Assembly (NCBI RefSeq): GCF_030269485.1
Contig: NZ_BSTL01000015.1
Span: 62,001-126,000, forward strand
Direction of reading: 5' to 3'
Source: Actinoplanes sp. NBRC 103695
GTDB taxonomy: Bacteria; Actinomycetota; Actinomycetes; Mycobacteriales; Micromonosporaceae
Length of the DNA stretch: 64,000 nucleotides
Below are positions 8,632 to 17,517 of this stretch, piece by piece (within the stretch, counting starts at the first letter, position 1; each line of letters begins with the position of its first letter). Below the pieces are notes generated by a model. That model saw nothing but the letters and a program-made list of their open reading frames with translations, had not been told where the DNA came from and searched no databases. A program made the translations under genes and the position numbers.

Positions 8632-9627
8632 TCAGTAGTGGGCGATGATGCGGCGGGCCGGACCGTCGACGGTCAGGCGGCCGCCGTACGGGAGGATGTA
8701 CTGCGGGTCGGTGTGTCCGAAGTCGACGCCGAAGACGGCCATCGCGGACGGGTTGTAGGCGGCCAGCGCCTTCAGGACCGCGGCACGCTGGTCGGCCCGG
8801 TACTGAGCGCGGTCTGCCGGCGGGCGTGGACTGGCGAAGTGGGTGGCCTTGGCCGCCGCCACGACGACGGCGGGGAACTGGGCCAGCAGGCCCCGTTCGC
8901 CGGCGTTGCGGAGCATCCGGAAGACCTCCTCGGCCGGCGGCATCTCCTCGGACGTCTCCAGCAACAGCACGCACCCGGCGTAGTCGGCGGGCGGCAGGAT
9001 CCAGCGGCCGGCGGCCAGGTTCCAGTGCAGGATCTCCAGGTTGCCGCCCCACGTGGGCGCGGTCACCACGCGGTCGGGCTGGTGCCATTCCCAGCCGGGT
9101 GACGGCACCGGCTCGGGGGACGAGGTGAGGGCTTCGGGCGTACTCCAGCTGATCTCCTCCTCGCTGAAGGTCTCCACCGGCCGGATCTCGTGGTCTCCGC
9201 CGAAGAGGGCGGCGCGCAGCGACGCCGTGGAGACCGGGTGAAGTCCGGCGCCTCGGGCGAGATGCATCTGGGTGGAGCCGCCGTGGAACCCGGTCAGGCC
9301 GTGCGTCCACAGCCAGTTCAGCAGGTTGGTGTTGTCCGAATAGCCGAAGTACGGCTTGGGGTCGGCCAGGAACGGCGCCGGGTCCAGGTGCGGCAGGACG
9401 GTGAGCTGGTCGTCGCCGCCGATGGTGGCCAGGACCGCGCGAATGCTCGGGTCGGACCAGGCCGCCATGAGGTCGGCCGCCCGATCCGCCGGCGCGGCGC
9501 CGACCGTGCGGGTGGTGGGGAACTCGACCGGGACCAGGCCCAGCTCGTCGCGGAGCCGGCGCATCGCCTGCTCGTGCAGTTCGGGAAAGGGGCCGGGCGC
9601 GGCGAACGACGGTGACACCACCGCCAC
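8632..9627 (-). CDS. S66-family LD-carboxypeptidase / MccF-like peptidase
   Basis: This is a serine carboxypeptidase-fold protein of family S66, which includes LD-carboxypeptidases acting on murein tetrapeptides and MccF-type immunity proteins that detoxify peptidyl-nucleotide antibiotics. Features are AVVSPSFAAPG at the N-terminus, TIGGDDQ and FGYSDNTNLLNWLW (the nucleophile Ser region), and a C-terminal VFGVDFGHTDPQ with the conserved His. The first usual start is GTG at 9627, which trims the family's PPHVRPGDRV segment. That segment is open in frame back to 9672 but has no ATG, GTG, TTG or CTG. The frame is the same as that of the upstream luxR gene, separated only by its TAG. Start therefore uncertain. 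Confidence 0.82.
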   Translation of the reverse strand: MAVVSPSFAAPGPFPELHEQAMRRLRDELGLVPVEFPTTRTVGAAPADRAADLMAAWSDPSIRAVLATIGGDDQLTVLPHLDPAPFLADPKPYFGYSDNTNLLNWLWTHGLTGFHGGSTQMHLARGAGLHPVSTASLRAALFGGDHEIRPVETFSEEEISWSTPEALTSSPEPVPSPGWEWHQPDRVVTAPTWGGNLEILHWNLAAGRWILPPADYAGCVLLLETSEEMPPAEEVFRMLRNAGERGLLAQFPAVVVAAAKATHFASPRPPADRAQYRADQRAAVLKALAAYNPSAMAVFGVDFGHTDPQYILPYGGRLTVDGPARRIIAHY

Positions 9628-9672
9628 GCGGTCGCCGGGGCGGACGTGCGGCGGTTCGACGAGGGCTCGGAT

Positions 9673-10296
9673 CTAGATCACTCCAGCACGCAGGGCGTAG
9701 GCCACGGCGTGCGAGCGGTTCCGCAGGTTGAGGCGGTGCGTGACGCCGTAGATGACGTTCTTGACCGTACGTTCGGAGTAGCAGAGCCGGCCAGCGATTT
9801 CGTTGGTGTCCAGCCCGTCCGCCATCAGCCGGAGCACGTCGATCTCGCGGTTCGACAGGCCACCGGCGCCGGTGCCGGCCGGGTTGAGCACCTCGTGCTG
9901 GAGCCGTTCCACGTGCTTGATCAGCTCGCCGACCAGGGCGGGCGGGAGCACTCCCCCGCCGGTGGCGGCGGCCTGGATGGCGCGGCCCAGGCGCTCGCCG
10001 GACACCACGGACCGAGGCAGCACGGCGACGACCCGGCATTCGACGGCGGTGAGCAGGTCGGCCTCGGAGACCTCCTCGACGATCAGCACGACCGGCGCCG
10101 AGCTCTCGGCGGCGGAGCGGCGCAGCGCGGCCAGCGACTCGGGGCGCAGCCGGTCGGTCGCGACAACACGGACAGTCGCCTCGGTCCACCGGTCGGCCGG
10201 GAGCAGGCCGAGCTCGGGGCGCTCCTGGAGGTGGGTGAGCAGACCCGCCCGGGTGAGCGGGTCGGACGACTGCACGGCGACGCTGATCTTCTCCAT
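9673..10296 (-). CDS. LuxR/NarL-type regulator with degenerate receiver (paralogue 1)
   Basis: This 207-residue protein has an N-terminal receiver-like domain and a C-terminal LuxR helix-turn-helix (GLSNREIDVLRLMADGL...SERTVKNVIYGVTHRLN, about 145-200). At the end of strand beta-3, where a response regulator has its phospho-acceptor Asp, the sequence reads VRVVATDRLR, so canonical phosphorylation is doubtful. No sensor kinase is adjacent. A clear paralogue lies at 22881-23489, with the same degenerate receiver and the same C-terminal tail (RSHAVAYAxRAGV). Its targets are unknown. The S66 gene follows in the same frame after the stop. Confidence 0.85.
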   Translation of the reverse strand: MEKISVAVQSSDPLTRAGLLTHLQERPELGLLPADRWTEATVRVVATDRLRPESLAALRRSAAESSAPVVLIVEEVSEADLLTAVECRVVAVLPRSVVSGERLGRAIQAAATGGGVLPPALVGELIKHVERLQHEVLNPAGTGAGGLSNREIDVLRLMADGLDTNEIAGRLCYSERTVKNVIYGVTHRLNLRNRSHAVAYALRAGVI

Positions 10297-10329
10297 GCCG
10301 GTCAGTTAAAAGGTTGACCCTTCACGAAC

Positions 10330-10369
10330 TCTCCAGAGCCGCTCCATAGAAATGCAGAGGCTCTAGAGA
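10330..10369 (-). terminator. Imperfect hairpin at the end of the 105-aa gene
   Basis: Arms TCTCCAGAGCC and GGCTCTAGAGA pair with one mismatch around an 18-nt loop, and one arm contains the gene's stop codon. There is no T run, so the terminator call is weak. Confidence 0.3.
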
Positions 10370-10680
10370 CGGCGGGCCTGACGCAGCGCCAAGATGTATT
10401 TGGGCAGCTCGTTGGCCGCTTCCTCGAGCCGCCCGGGGCCGGTCTGGTCCTGGAAGACGGCGTCGGCGACGATCTGCGCGGCGGAGCCGGGAAGTCCGTC
10501 CAGGGTGGGCGTCTCGAGCTCGCGCCACAGCCGGATCACGCGCAGCCGTTCGCACACCGCGGCGAGCGTGCGCTCGAGCGCGGCCACCAGGCGGTCGGCC
10601 TCGTCTGCGTCGATCGTCAGCCGGCCGTCCCCGGCGAGATCGAGGAAGACGTCGCCGGCGAAGGGCTGTTCCTCGGACAT
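10363..10680 (-). CDS. Small helical protein of unknown function (105 aa)
   Basis: I do not recognise a named family. The protein is acidic and helix-rich with no signal peptide or membrane segment; a heptad-like stretch reads DEADRLVAALERTLAAVCERLRVIRLW. The ATG at 10680 is supported by GAGGG five bases upstream; a longer reading to 10815 lacks support. It lies 66 nt upstream of the degenerate LuxR gene on the same strand. Small helical proteins like this occur near type VII secretion loci in actinomycetes, but nothing in the sequence proves such a link. Confidence 0.6.
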   Translation of the reverse strand: MSEEQPFAGDVFLDLAGDGRLTIDADEADRLVAALERTLAAVCERLRVIRLWRELETPTLDGLPGSAAQIVADAVFQDQTGPGRLEEAANELPKYILALRQARRL

Positions 10681-10835
10681 GCCCTCTAGTCCATCAGTGT
10701 GCGGCCGGTGGCGCGACCCCGTGATCGACTGAGTGCCCGGCCGACCAGGCACCTCTGCCCAAAAGACGCCCCGGAGGTCGCACACATCGTCATCGATCTT
10801 GCCTGACCCGCGCAACCCGCCTCTGACCTGCGAGA

Positions 10836-10845
10836 GAGCGCTCCA
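10836..10845. promoter_or_regulatory. AGCGCT-centred palindrome upstream of the binding-protein gene
   Basis: GAGAGCGCTCC resembles the operator core used by LacI/GalR-family repressors of sugar genes (for example CebR-type boxes). It lies about 120 nt upstream of the sugar-binding-protein start. A more perfect site of the same core occurs at 14973-14984 in the same cluster. Confidence 0.4.
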
Positions 10846-10962
10846 TCACGGACCCGTAAACCTTTGTACGTGCGACCTTGACAACAAAAGTTCGTTGGTG
10901 GGTGAATGTGTTTCCGGGTGATTACCCCCTGATGTCACTCGCCCCTCGAAGGAGCCCATGTC

Positions 10963-12051
10963 ATGAGCGCTCATTTCGGTCGCCTGCGACCGGCAGTGAT
11001 TACTCTCAGCGTTGCCTTGCTCGCGACCAGTGCCTGTGCCAAGTCGGAGGACAGTGACTCCGGCAGTGGTCCGTCCACCGGTTCGTCCGCGGGCGCACAG
11101 GTCGCACAGTCGGCCGCGCCCGGTTCCGCCACCTGCACCCTGGAGCAGTTCGGCGGCACCAAGGTGGACCTGAAGACGGCGAAGGTCGGCTTCTCCCAAT
11201 CGGAGAAGGAGGCCAACCCGTTCCGCATCGCCGAGACCAAGTCCATCAAGGACGAGGCGGCCAAGGTCGGCATCCCGGCCGCCAACCTGACCACCGCCAA
11301 CGCCAACTCGCAGTTCAACAAGCAGATCGCCGACGTCGAGCAGATGATCGACTCGGGCGTGCAGCTGCTGGTCATCGCGCCGCTGAACTCGGACGGCTGG
11401 GACTCGGTCTTCGCCAAGGCGGCGGCCAAGAAGGTCCCGATCATCACCATCGACCGCAAGATCAACGCCAAGTCCTGCACCAACTATCTGACCTTCATCG
11501 GGTCGGACTTCGAGAAGCAGGGTCAGCGCGCGGCCGACGAGATGGCCAAGGCCCTGGGTAACAAGGGCGAGGTAGCGATCCTGCTCGGCGCGCCCGGCAA
11601 CAACGTGACCACGCTGCGGACCAAGGGGTTCAAGGACCAGATCGCCAAGGTCGCGCCGGACATCAAGATCACGTTCGAACAGACCGGCAACTTCTCCCGC
11701 GAGGAGGGCCAGAAGGTCTCCGAGCAGCTGCTGCAGTCCAACGACAAGATCAACGGCATCTACGCGGAGAACGACGAGATGGCCCTGGGCGCGATCGTCG
11801 CGCTGCGCGGCGCCGGCAAGAAGGCCGGCGACGTGAAGATCGTGACGATCGACGGCACCAAGGGCGCCGTGCAGGCGGTCGTGGACGGCTGGGCCTCGGC
11901 GGTCATCGAGTCCAACCCGCGTTTCGGCCCGCTGGCCTTCGAGACCGCGACGAAGTTCTTCAACGGTGAGCCGATCCCCGAGGACATCATCATCGAGGAC
12001 CGTCAGTACGACGCGAGCAACGCCAAGGCCGACCTCAACAGCGCTTACTGA
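10963..12051 (+). CDS. Sugar ABC transporter substrate-binding lipoprotein (YtfQ-like)
   Basis: This 362-residue periplasmic-binding-protein-type-1 lipoprotein has a signal sequence ending LLATSAC, so lipidation at the Cys near residue 26 is likely. The mature N-terminus VGFSQSEKEANPFRIAETKSIK aligns with the E. coli galactofuranose-binding protein YtfQ and its ribose/arabinose relatives. It captures a sugar outside the cell and delivers it to the importer encoded at 15023-18530, which has the matching YtfR/YtfT/YjfF-type order. AAGGAG precedes the ATG. The gene is separated from the rest of the transporter by a secreted glycosidase gene, and a terminator follows it. Galactofuranose or arabinofuranose is the inferred ligand. 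Confidence 0.88.
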   Translation: MSAHFGRLRPAVITLSVALLATSACAKSEDSDSGSGPSTGSSAGAQVAQSAAPGSATCTLEQFGGTKVDLKTAKVGFSQSEKEANPFRIAETKSIKDEAAKVGIPAANLTTANANSQFNKQIADVEQMIDSGVQLLVIAPLNSDGWDSVFAKAAAKKVPIITIDRKINAKSCTNYLTFIGSDFEKQGQRAADEMAKALGNKGEVAILLGAPGNNVTTLRTKGFKDQIAKVAPDIKITFEQTGNFSREEGQKVSEQLLQSNDKINGIYAENDEMALGAIVALRGAGKKAGDVKIVTIDGTKGAVQAVVDGWASAVIESNPRFGPLAFETATKFFNGEPIPEDIIIEDRQYDASNAKADLNSAY

Positions 12052-12063
12052 TCGACGCTGACC

Positions 12064-12097
12064 GGCGGCGCCGCTTCCCTTCGGAGGCGGCGCCGCC
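12064..12097 (+). terminator. GC-rich hairpin after the binding-protein gene
   Basis: A perfect 11-bp stem (GGCGGCGCCGC with GCGGCGCCGCC) around a 12-nt loop lies 13 nt past the stop codon. It would give the binding-protein transcript extra abundance over the downstream genes. Confidence 0.65.
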
Positions 12098-12133
12098 TGT
12101 CGTGATCAAAGGCCAGGTAGCGGGCCGATAAGC

Positions 12134-12149
12134 ATAGACATAGGTCTAT
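12134..12149. promoter_or_regulatory. Dyad upstream of the GH2 gene
   Basis: A perfect inverted repeat, ATAGAC-ATAG-GTCTAT, lies in a locally AT-rich stretch 70 nt before the GH2 start. It could be an operator or part of the promoter; the cognate protein is unknown. Confidence 0.4.
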
Positions 12150-12218
12150 TGCCAGCGGATGTGTCCGCGGGACACGATGAGTTCCCCCAACAGCGCACTT
12201 TCTCGAAGGAGAAGGAAC

Positions 12219-14963
12219 GTGACTGCACATCCCCGCTCCCGACGATGGCTCACCGGCCTGGCCGCGGCACTGATCGCCTCCACCGGCGCCGTCGTGGTCA
12301 ACGCCGGGCCCGCCGCGGCCTTCGTACCCAAGACACCCCCGCTGACCACGCCGTGGACCGGCCAGGTCTCCACGACGAACCCCCTGCCGGAATATCCCCG
12401 ACCGCAGCTCACCCGCCCGGACTGGCAGAGCCTCAACGGCATCTGGCAGTTCGCCGGCGCGGGCAACACCAACACCCCGCCGGTGGGCCAGACGCTCGCC
12501 GAGGAGGTGCTTGTTCCGTACCCCATTGAAAGCGCTCTCTCGGGGATCATGCGGCACGAGAACTTCATGTACTACCGGAAGTCGTTCACCGTCCCGGCCG
12601 GGTGGTCGGGACGCAACGTGCAGCTCAACTTCGGCGCCGTGGACTGGCAGTCCAAGGTCTGGATCAACGGCACCCTGATGGGTACGCACGAGGGCGGCTA
12701 CGACAAGTTCTCGTACGACATCACCGGCGCGCTGCGTGCCGGCTCAAACGAGGTCATCGTCGGCGTCTGGGATCCCGTCGAGGCGCAGGACATCCCGGTC
12801 GGCAAGCAGCGCCTCAACCGCGGCGGCATCATGTACACGCCGTCCTCCGGGATCTGGCAGACGGTCTGGCTGGAGCCGACCACCGCCCAGCGCGTCACCC
12901 GGCTGGACACCACGCCGAACGTCGCCGCCGGCGGGCTGGACCTGATCGTGCAGGGCACCCAGGCAGGCGCGAGCGTGACCGCCCAGGTGCTCAACGGCAC
13001 CACGGTGGTCGGCACGGCGACCGGCACGGTGGGCAGCAGCTTCCGGATCCCCGTACCCAACGCCCGGTTGTGGTCCCCCGACGATCCGTTCCTCTACAAC
13101 CTCAGGGTGACCATGGCCGGCGGCGACGCCGTCGGCGGGTATTTCGGGATGCGGTCGGTGGGCAAGGCGATGCTCGGCGGCACGCTGCGGCCCACGCTGA
13201 ACGGCAAGTTCGTGTTCCAGCTCGGCACGCTCGACCAGGGCTACTGGCCGGACGGCATCTACACCGCGCCGACCGACACGGCGCTCGCGTTCGACCTGGA
13301 GCAGCAGAAGGCGCTCGGCTTCAACATGGTCCGCAAGCACATCAAGGTGGAGAACGACCGCTGGTTCTACCACGCGGACCGGCTCGGCCTGATGGTGTGG
13401 CAGGACATGCCGGCGCTGGCCAGCGGCCGCGAGCCGTCGGCCGTGGGACGGACCCGCTTCGAGCGCGAGCTGCGCGAGATGATCGACGAGCACAAGGGCA
13501 TCACCTCGATCGTGCAGTGGGTGCCGTTCAACGAGGGCTGGGGCGAGTACGACGCCGGCCGGATCGCCGACCTGGTGAAGAGCTGGGATCCGACCCGTCT
13601 GGTCAACCACAACTCCGGCTCCAACTGCTGCGACTCCGACCCCGACCCGGGCAACGGCGACGTGATCGACGACCACCAGTACGTCGGTCCGGGCATCTCC
13701 CGCCCTCCGACAGCCACCCGCATCTCGGTCAACGGCGAGTACGGCGGCCTCGGCCTGCGTACCCCCAACCACGAATGGCCGACCTCGGGCAAGTTCGCGT
13801 ACGAGTGGCTGCCCGACTCGAACGCCCTGACCAACCGCTACATCCAGATCACCTCGCGCCTGGTCGACCTGATCAACGGCAACGGGTTGTCCGGATCGGT
13901 CTACACCGAGCCGACCGACGTGGAGGAGGAGCTCAACGGCTTCTTCACGTACGACCGGCAGATCCGCAAGATGGACTTCGCGCGCGTCCGCGACACGCAT
14001 CTGCGGGTGCTCGGGGCGGCGAACGGCACCACATTGTCGCTGAACAAGCCGGTGTCGTTGCGGGTGACCACGACCGGCTACACCGACCGCTACCTGCGGC
14101 ACCGGGACGGCGCCGCCCGGACCGACGTGATCAACGCGGGCAGCTCCGAGGGTGACAAGAAGGACGCCACGTTCTTCGTGCGTCCCGGCCTGTCCAACAG
14201 CGCCTGCTACTCGTTCGAGTCGCGCAACTTCGCGGGCCGGTACCTGCGGCACCGCGCGAACCGCGTCTACAGCGAGGCGAGCACCGGCGGCACCTTCAAC
14301 GCCGACGCCACGTTCTGTGCCCGGCCGGGCCTGTCCGGCGGCGGCACCTCGCTGGAGTCGGCGAACCTGGCGGGCTCCTACCTGCGGCACCGGGCCGAGG
14401 AGGTGTGGGTCGAGACCGACTCCGGCGCCTCGTACAACCAGGACGCCACCTGGGCGGTCAACTCCGGCTGGTGGCGCAGCGGCGCGGACCTGCCGGTCGG
14501 GCAGCGCCGGTCGTTCCGGGTCACCACGCCCGGCTTCGACACCCGCTACCTGCGACACCGCGACAACCTGGCACGCACCGACGTGATCACCGCGAGCAGC
14601 TCGTCGGCAGACCGGCTGGACGCGACGTTCATCGTGAAGCCGGGCCTGGCGGAGAGCAGCTGCTATTCGTTCGAGTCGGCGAACTTCGGTGGCCAGTACC
14701 TGCGGCACGCGGGATACCGGGTGCAGAAGGCGTCGAACGACGGGACGGCGGTGTTCCAGCAGGACGCCACGTTCTGCGCGCAGCCGCCGCTCAACGGCGG
14801 GGCGGGAAACGTCTCGCTGGAGTCGTTCAACTACCCGGGCTACCACTGGCGGCACTACGCCGAGGCCGTTTACATCGCCGGTAGCGGCGGCGGCAACGCC
14901 TGGGACAACCCCTCCAGCTACAACGCCGACGCCACGTGGAACAACGCTGCCGGCCTCGGTTGA
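12219..14963 (+). CDS. Secreted glycoside hydrolase family 2 enzyme with two AbfB (CBM42) domains
   Basis: The protein has 914 residues from the GTG at 12219, which sits after GAAGGAGAAGGAAC. A signal peptide (RRWLTGLAAALIASTG... ending GPAAA) is followed by the GH2 sugar-binding, Ig-like and TIM-barrel domains. The acid/base Glu is in WVPFNEGWGEYD and the likely nucleophile Glu in SVNGEYGG. The C-terminal 310 residues hold two AbfB arabinofuranose-binding domains with repeated YLRHR and (D)ATF motifs. It should release a sugar from arabinofuranose-containing polymers outside the cell for the adjoining importer. The exact GH2 activity (galactosidase, arabinosidase or glucuronidase) cannot be read from sequence. 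Confidence 0.9.
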   Translation: MTAHPRSRRWLTGLAAALIASTGAVVVNAGPAAAFVPKTPPLTTPWTGQVSTTNPLPEYPRPQLTRPDWQSLNGIWQFAGAGNTNTPPVGQTLAEEVLVPYPIESALSGIMRHENFMYYRKSFTVPAGWSGRNVQLNFGAVDWQSKVWINGTLMGTHEGGYDKFSYDITGALRAGSNEVIVGVWDPVEAQDIPVGKQRLNRGGIMYTPSSGIWQTVWLEPTTAQRVTRLDTTPNVAAGGLDLIVQGTQAGASVTAQVLNGTTVVGTATGTVGSSFRIPVPNARLWSPDDPFLYNLRVTMAGGDAVGGYFGMRSVGKAMLGGTLRPTLNGKFVFQLGTLDQGYWPDGIYTAPTDTALAFDLEQQKALGFNMVRKHIKVENDRWFYHADRLGLMVWQDMPALASGREPSAVGRTRFERELREMIDEHKGITSIVQWVPFNEGWGEYDAGRIADLVKSWDPTRLVNHNSGSNCCDSDPDPGNGDVIDDHQYVGPGISRPPTATRISVNGEYGGLGLRTPNHEWPTSGKFAYEWLPDSNALTNRYIQITSRLVDLINGNGLSGSVYTEPTDVEEELNGFFTYDRQIRKMDFARVRDTHLRVLGAANGTTLSLNKPVSLRVTTTGYTDRYLRHRDGAARTDVINAGSSEGDKKDATFFVRPGLSNSACYSFESRNFAGRYLRHRANRVYSEASTGGTFNADATFCARPGLSGGGTSLESANLAGSYLRHRAEEVWVETDSGASYNQDATWAVNSGWWRSGADLPVGQRRSFRVTTPGFDTRYLRHRDNLARTDVITASSSSADRLDATFIVKPGLAESSCYSFESANFGGQYLRHAGYRVQKASNDGTAVFQQDATFCAQPPLNGGAGNVSLESFNYPGYHWRHYAEAVYIAGSGGGNAWDNPSSYNADATWNNAAGLG

Positions 14964-14972
14964 TCGGAGGGC

Positions 14973-14984
14973 GTTAGCGCTAAC
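14973..14984. promoter_or_regulatory. LacI-type operator before the importer ATPase gene
   Basis: GTTAGCGCTAAC is a perfect 12-bp palindrome with the central CG of LacI/GalR-family operators. It sits between the GH2 stop and the ATPase start, about 40 nt upstream of the latter, next to a TTGACG element. No lacI-family gene is in the window, so the repressor is encoded elsewhere. Confidence 0.7.
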
Positions 14985-15022
14985 AAAAATGTCGAGCCTT
15001 GACGGAATATGTTGAGAAGTGA

Positions 15023-16555
15023 GTGAATGCGTTCATGCCGCTGTTAGAGGTTGCCGGCGTCACCAAGACATTCCCGGGCGTACGCGCACTGGACGATGTC
15101 TCGTTCACGCTGAACAAGGGCGACGTACACGCCCTGGTCGGCGAGAACGGCGCCGGTAAGTCCACGTTGATCAAGGTGCTCACCGGCGTCTACCAGCCCG
15201 ACGACGGTGAACTGCGCTACCGGGACGAGAGGGTCTCCTTCGGCACGCCGATGGACGCCCAGAAGTCCGGGATCTCCACGATCTACCAGGAGGTCAACCT
15301 CATCCCGCTGATGAGCGTGGCGCACAACCTCTTCCTCGGACGCGAGCCGCGCACCAGATTCGGCACGCTGGACGAGGGGCGGATGAATCGCGAGGCGACG
15401 GACATCCTGCGGCGCTACGGCGTCACCACGGATGTCCGCCGCCAGCTCGGCACCCTCGCGCTCGGCGCGCAGCAGATGGTCGCGCTGGCCCGGGCGGTGA
15501 TGATCGACGCCCGCGTGGTGATCATGGACGAGCCCACCTCGTCCCTGGAGCCGCGCGAGGTGGAGACGCTGTTCGGCGTCATCCGCGACCTGCACGCCCA
15601 GGACATCGGCATCGTGTACGTCAGTCACCGGCTCGACGAGCTCTACCAGATCTGCGACGCGGTGACGATCCTGCGCGACGGTCGCGTGGTGCACACCGGC
15701 CAGATCAAGGACCTGGAGCGCATCAAGCTGGTGTCGCTGATGCTCGGCCGGGAGATGTCCGAGGTGCGGCGGGAAGGCGCGACCGCGTTCTCCGGCGAGC
15801 ACACCGGCGCGGAGCAGGCCCCTCCCGTGCTGCGGGCGACCAACCTGAACAGCCGGCACAAACTGCACGACATCAGCTTCGACGTGCGCCCCGGCGAGGT
15901 CGTCGGACTCGGCGGGCTGCTCGGCGCCGGGCGCAGCGAGACGATCAAGGCGATCGGCGGGGCGTACCCGCTCGACGGCGGCGAGATCCGCATCGACGGC
16001 AAGGAGCTGAAGCGGCCGACCACGGTCGGCGCGGTCAAGGCGGGCATCGCTATCCAGCCCGAGGACCGCAAGGCGGAAGGCATCGTCGCCGGGCTCTCGG
16101 TACGCGAGAACATCGCCCTCGCCATCCTCCCCCGGCTCTCGCGGCTGGGCATCGTCTCCGAATCGAAGATCGACAAGGTCGTCGAGATCTACATGCGACG
16201 GTTGCGGATCAAGGCCTCCAGCCCCGACCAGCGGGTCGGCGACCTCTCCGGCGGCAACCAGCAGAAGGTGCTGCTCGCCCGCCTGCTCGCCACCCAGCCC
16301 AAGGTGCTGCTGCTGGACGAGCCCACCCGCGGCATCGACGTCGGGGCCAAGGCCGAGGTGCAGAGCCTGATCGACGAGCTCGCCGCCGAGGGCCTGGGCG
16401 TCGTGCTGGTCTCCTCCGACGCCGAGGAACTTGTCGAGGGCGCCGACCGGGTCGTGGTGCTGCGCGACGGCGTGGTCGTCGGCACGCTCACCGGCGACCA
16501 GGTCACCACCGAGGACTTGTTGAACACCATCGCGGCCGCGGGGGAAAACGCATGA
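15023..16555 (+). CDS. Sugar ABC importer ATPase, two-domain (YtfR/RbsA-like)
   Basis: This cytoplasmic 510-residue protein has two fused ABC ATPase domains, as in RbsA/XylG/YtfR of the CUT2 class. The first has Walker A GENGAGKST, Walker B VVIMDEPTSSLEP and a degenerate signature (LALGAQQM). The second has an atypical Walker A region (GLLGAGRSE), signature LSGGNQQKV and Walker B VLLLDEPTRGID. This asymmetry is usual for the family. The GTG at 15023 is used; an ATG at 15035 would trim four residues, and neither has a strong Shine-Dalgarno. It overlaps the first permease gene by ATGA. It powers uptake of the furanose-type sugar bound by the 10963-12051 lipoprotein. Confidence 0.93.
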   Translation: MNAFMPLLEVAGVTKTFPGVRALDDVSFTLNKGDVHALVGENGAGKSTLIKVLTGVYQPDDGELRYRDERVSFGTPMDAQKSGISTIYQEVNLIPLMSVAHNLFLGREPRTRFGTLDEGRMNREATDILRRYGVTTDVRRQLGTLALGAQQMVALARAVMIDARVVIMDEPTSSLEPREVETLFGVIRDLHAQDIGIVYVSHRLDELYQICDAVTILRDGRVVHTGQIKDLERIKLVSLMLGREMSEVRREGATAFSGEHTGAEQAPPVLRATNLNSRHKLHDISFDVRPGEVVGLGGLLGAGRSETIKAIGGAYPLDGGEIRIDGKELKRPTTVGAVKAGIAIQPEDRKAEGIVAGLSVRENIALAILPRLSRLGIVSESKIDKVVEIYMRRLRIKASSPDQRVGDLSGGNQQKVLLARLLATQPKVLLLDEPTRGIDVGAKAEVQSLIDELAAEGLGVVLVSSDAEELVEGADRVVVLRDGVVVGTLTGDQVTTEDLLNTIAAAGENA

Positions 16556-17517
16556 CCACCCAGGCTCTTCCTCTCAAAAAAGTCGACCTTGCGCAGGTCA
16601 AGGCCTGGCTACCCAAGTACGGCGTCTACGCGGCGATCGTGCTGCTGATCCTCTTCAACATCATCTTCACGCCGAACTTCCTGACCTGGAGCAACCTGCG
16701 CATCCAGCTGATCCAGGTCGCTCCGATCGTGATCGTCGCCCTGGGCATGGCGCTCGTGATCGGCACCGAGGGCATCGACCTCTCGGTCGGCTCGGTGATG
16801 GCTCTCGCGGCCGCGCTGATCCCGCTCTATCTCGGGTACGGCCTGACCGGCGCGATCCTGATCTCGCTGGTGGCGGGCCTGGCCGTCGGCCTGATCAACG
16901 GCACCCTGGTGGCCCGGGTCGGTCTGCAACCCATCGTGGCGACCCTGGCGCTGTTCGTCGGCGGCCGCGGCCTCGCCCTGGTCATCTCCGGCGGCCAGCT
17001 CAAGGACATCCGCAACGACGACTTCCTCTACCTCGGCTCCGGCGACCTCCTCGGCCTGCCCGTGTTGGTCTGGATCGCCGCGGTGCTCGTCCTCATCGTC
17101 GCGTTCGTGGTGCGCCGCACCGTCTTCGGCCGCCGCCTGCTGGCCATCGGCGGCAACCGCGCCTCGGCCGAGCTCGCCGGCCTCCCGGTCAAAAGAGTCC
17201 TGATCACCGTGTACGTGATCTGCTCGGTGCTCGCCTCGATCGCGGGCATCCTGGCCGTCGCCCGCATCCAGTCCAGTGACGCCTCGGCGGTCGGCCTGCT
17301 GATCGAACTCTCCGCGATCACCGCGGTCGTCGTCGGCGGCACCCCGCTCACCGGCGGCAAGGTCCGGGTGCTCGGCACGGTCGCCGGCGCCCTGCTCATG
17401 CAGCTGGTCGTGGCCACCATGATCAAGCACAACCTGCAGCCGTCGATCACCGAGATGGTGCAGGCCGTGATCATCCTGATCGCCGTCTACGTCGCCCGCG
17501 AGAGGAAGAGCCGGTGA
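16552..17517 (+). CDS. Sugar ABC importer permease 1 (YtfT-like)
   Basis: This 321-residue membrane protein has about ten hydrophobic segments and the BPD_transp_2 fold of CUT2 importers. The conserved GxALVIGTEGIDLSVGSVMAL segment and the EAA-like cytoplasmic region with GGNRASAELAGLPV are present. The ATG overlaps the stop of the ATPase gene and the end overlaps the next permease by GTGA, so the three are translated as a coupled unit. It forms half of the heterodimeric channel. Homology to YtfT is inferred from sequence and gene order; the substrate is most likely a pentose or hexose in furanose form. Confidence 0.92.
   Translation: MTTQALPLKKVDLAQVKAWLPKYGVYAAIVLLILFNIIFTPNFLTWSNLRIQLIQVAPIVIVALGMALVIGTEGIDLSVGSVMALAAALIPLYLGYGLTGAILISLVAGLAVGLINGTLVARVGLQPIVATLALFVGGRGLALVISGGQLKDIRNDDFLYLGSGDLLGLPVLVWIAAVLVLIVAFVVRRTVFGRRLLAIGGNRASAELAGLPVKRVLITVYVICSVLASIAGILAVARIQSSDASAVGLLIELSAITAVVVGGTPLTGGKVRVLGTVAGALLMQLVVATMIKHNLQPSITEMVQAVIILIAVYVARERKSR

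Noticed and set aside
12526..12542. cre/LacI-like sequence TTGAAAGCGCTCTC inside the GH2 gene
   Set aside because: It lies within conserved coding sequence (PYPIESALSG), is imperfect, and is far from a promoter; coincidence is likely.
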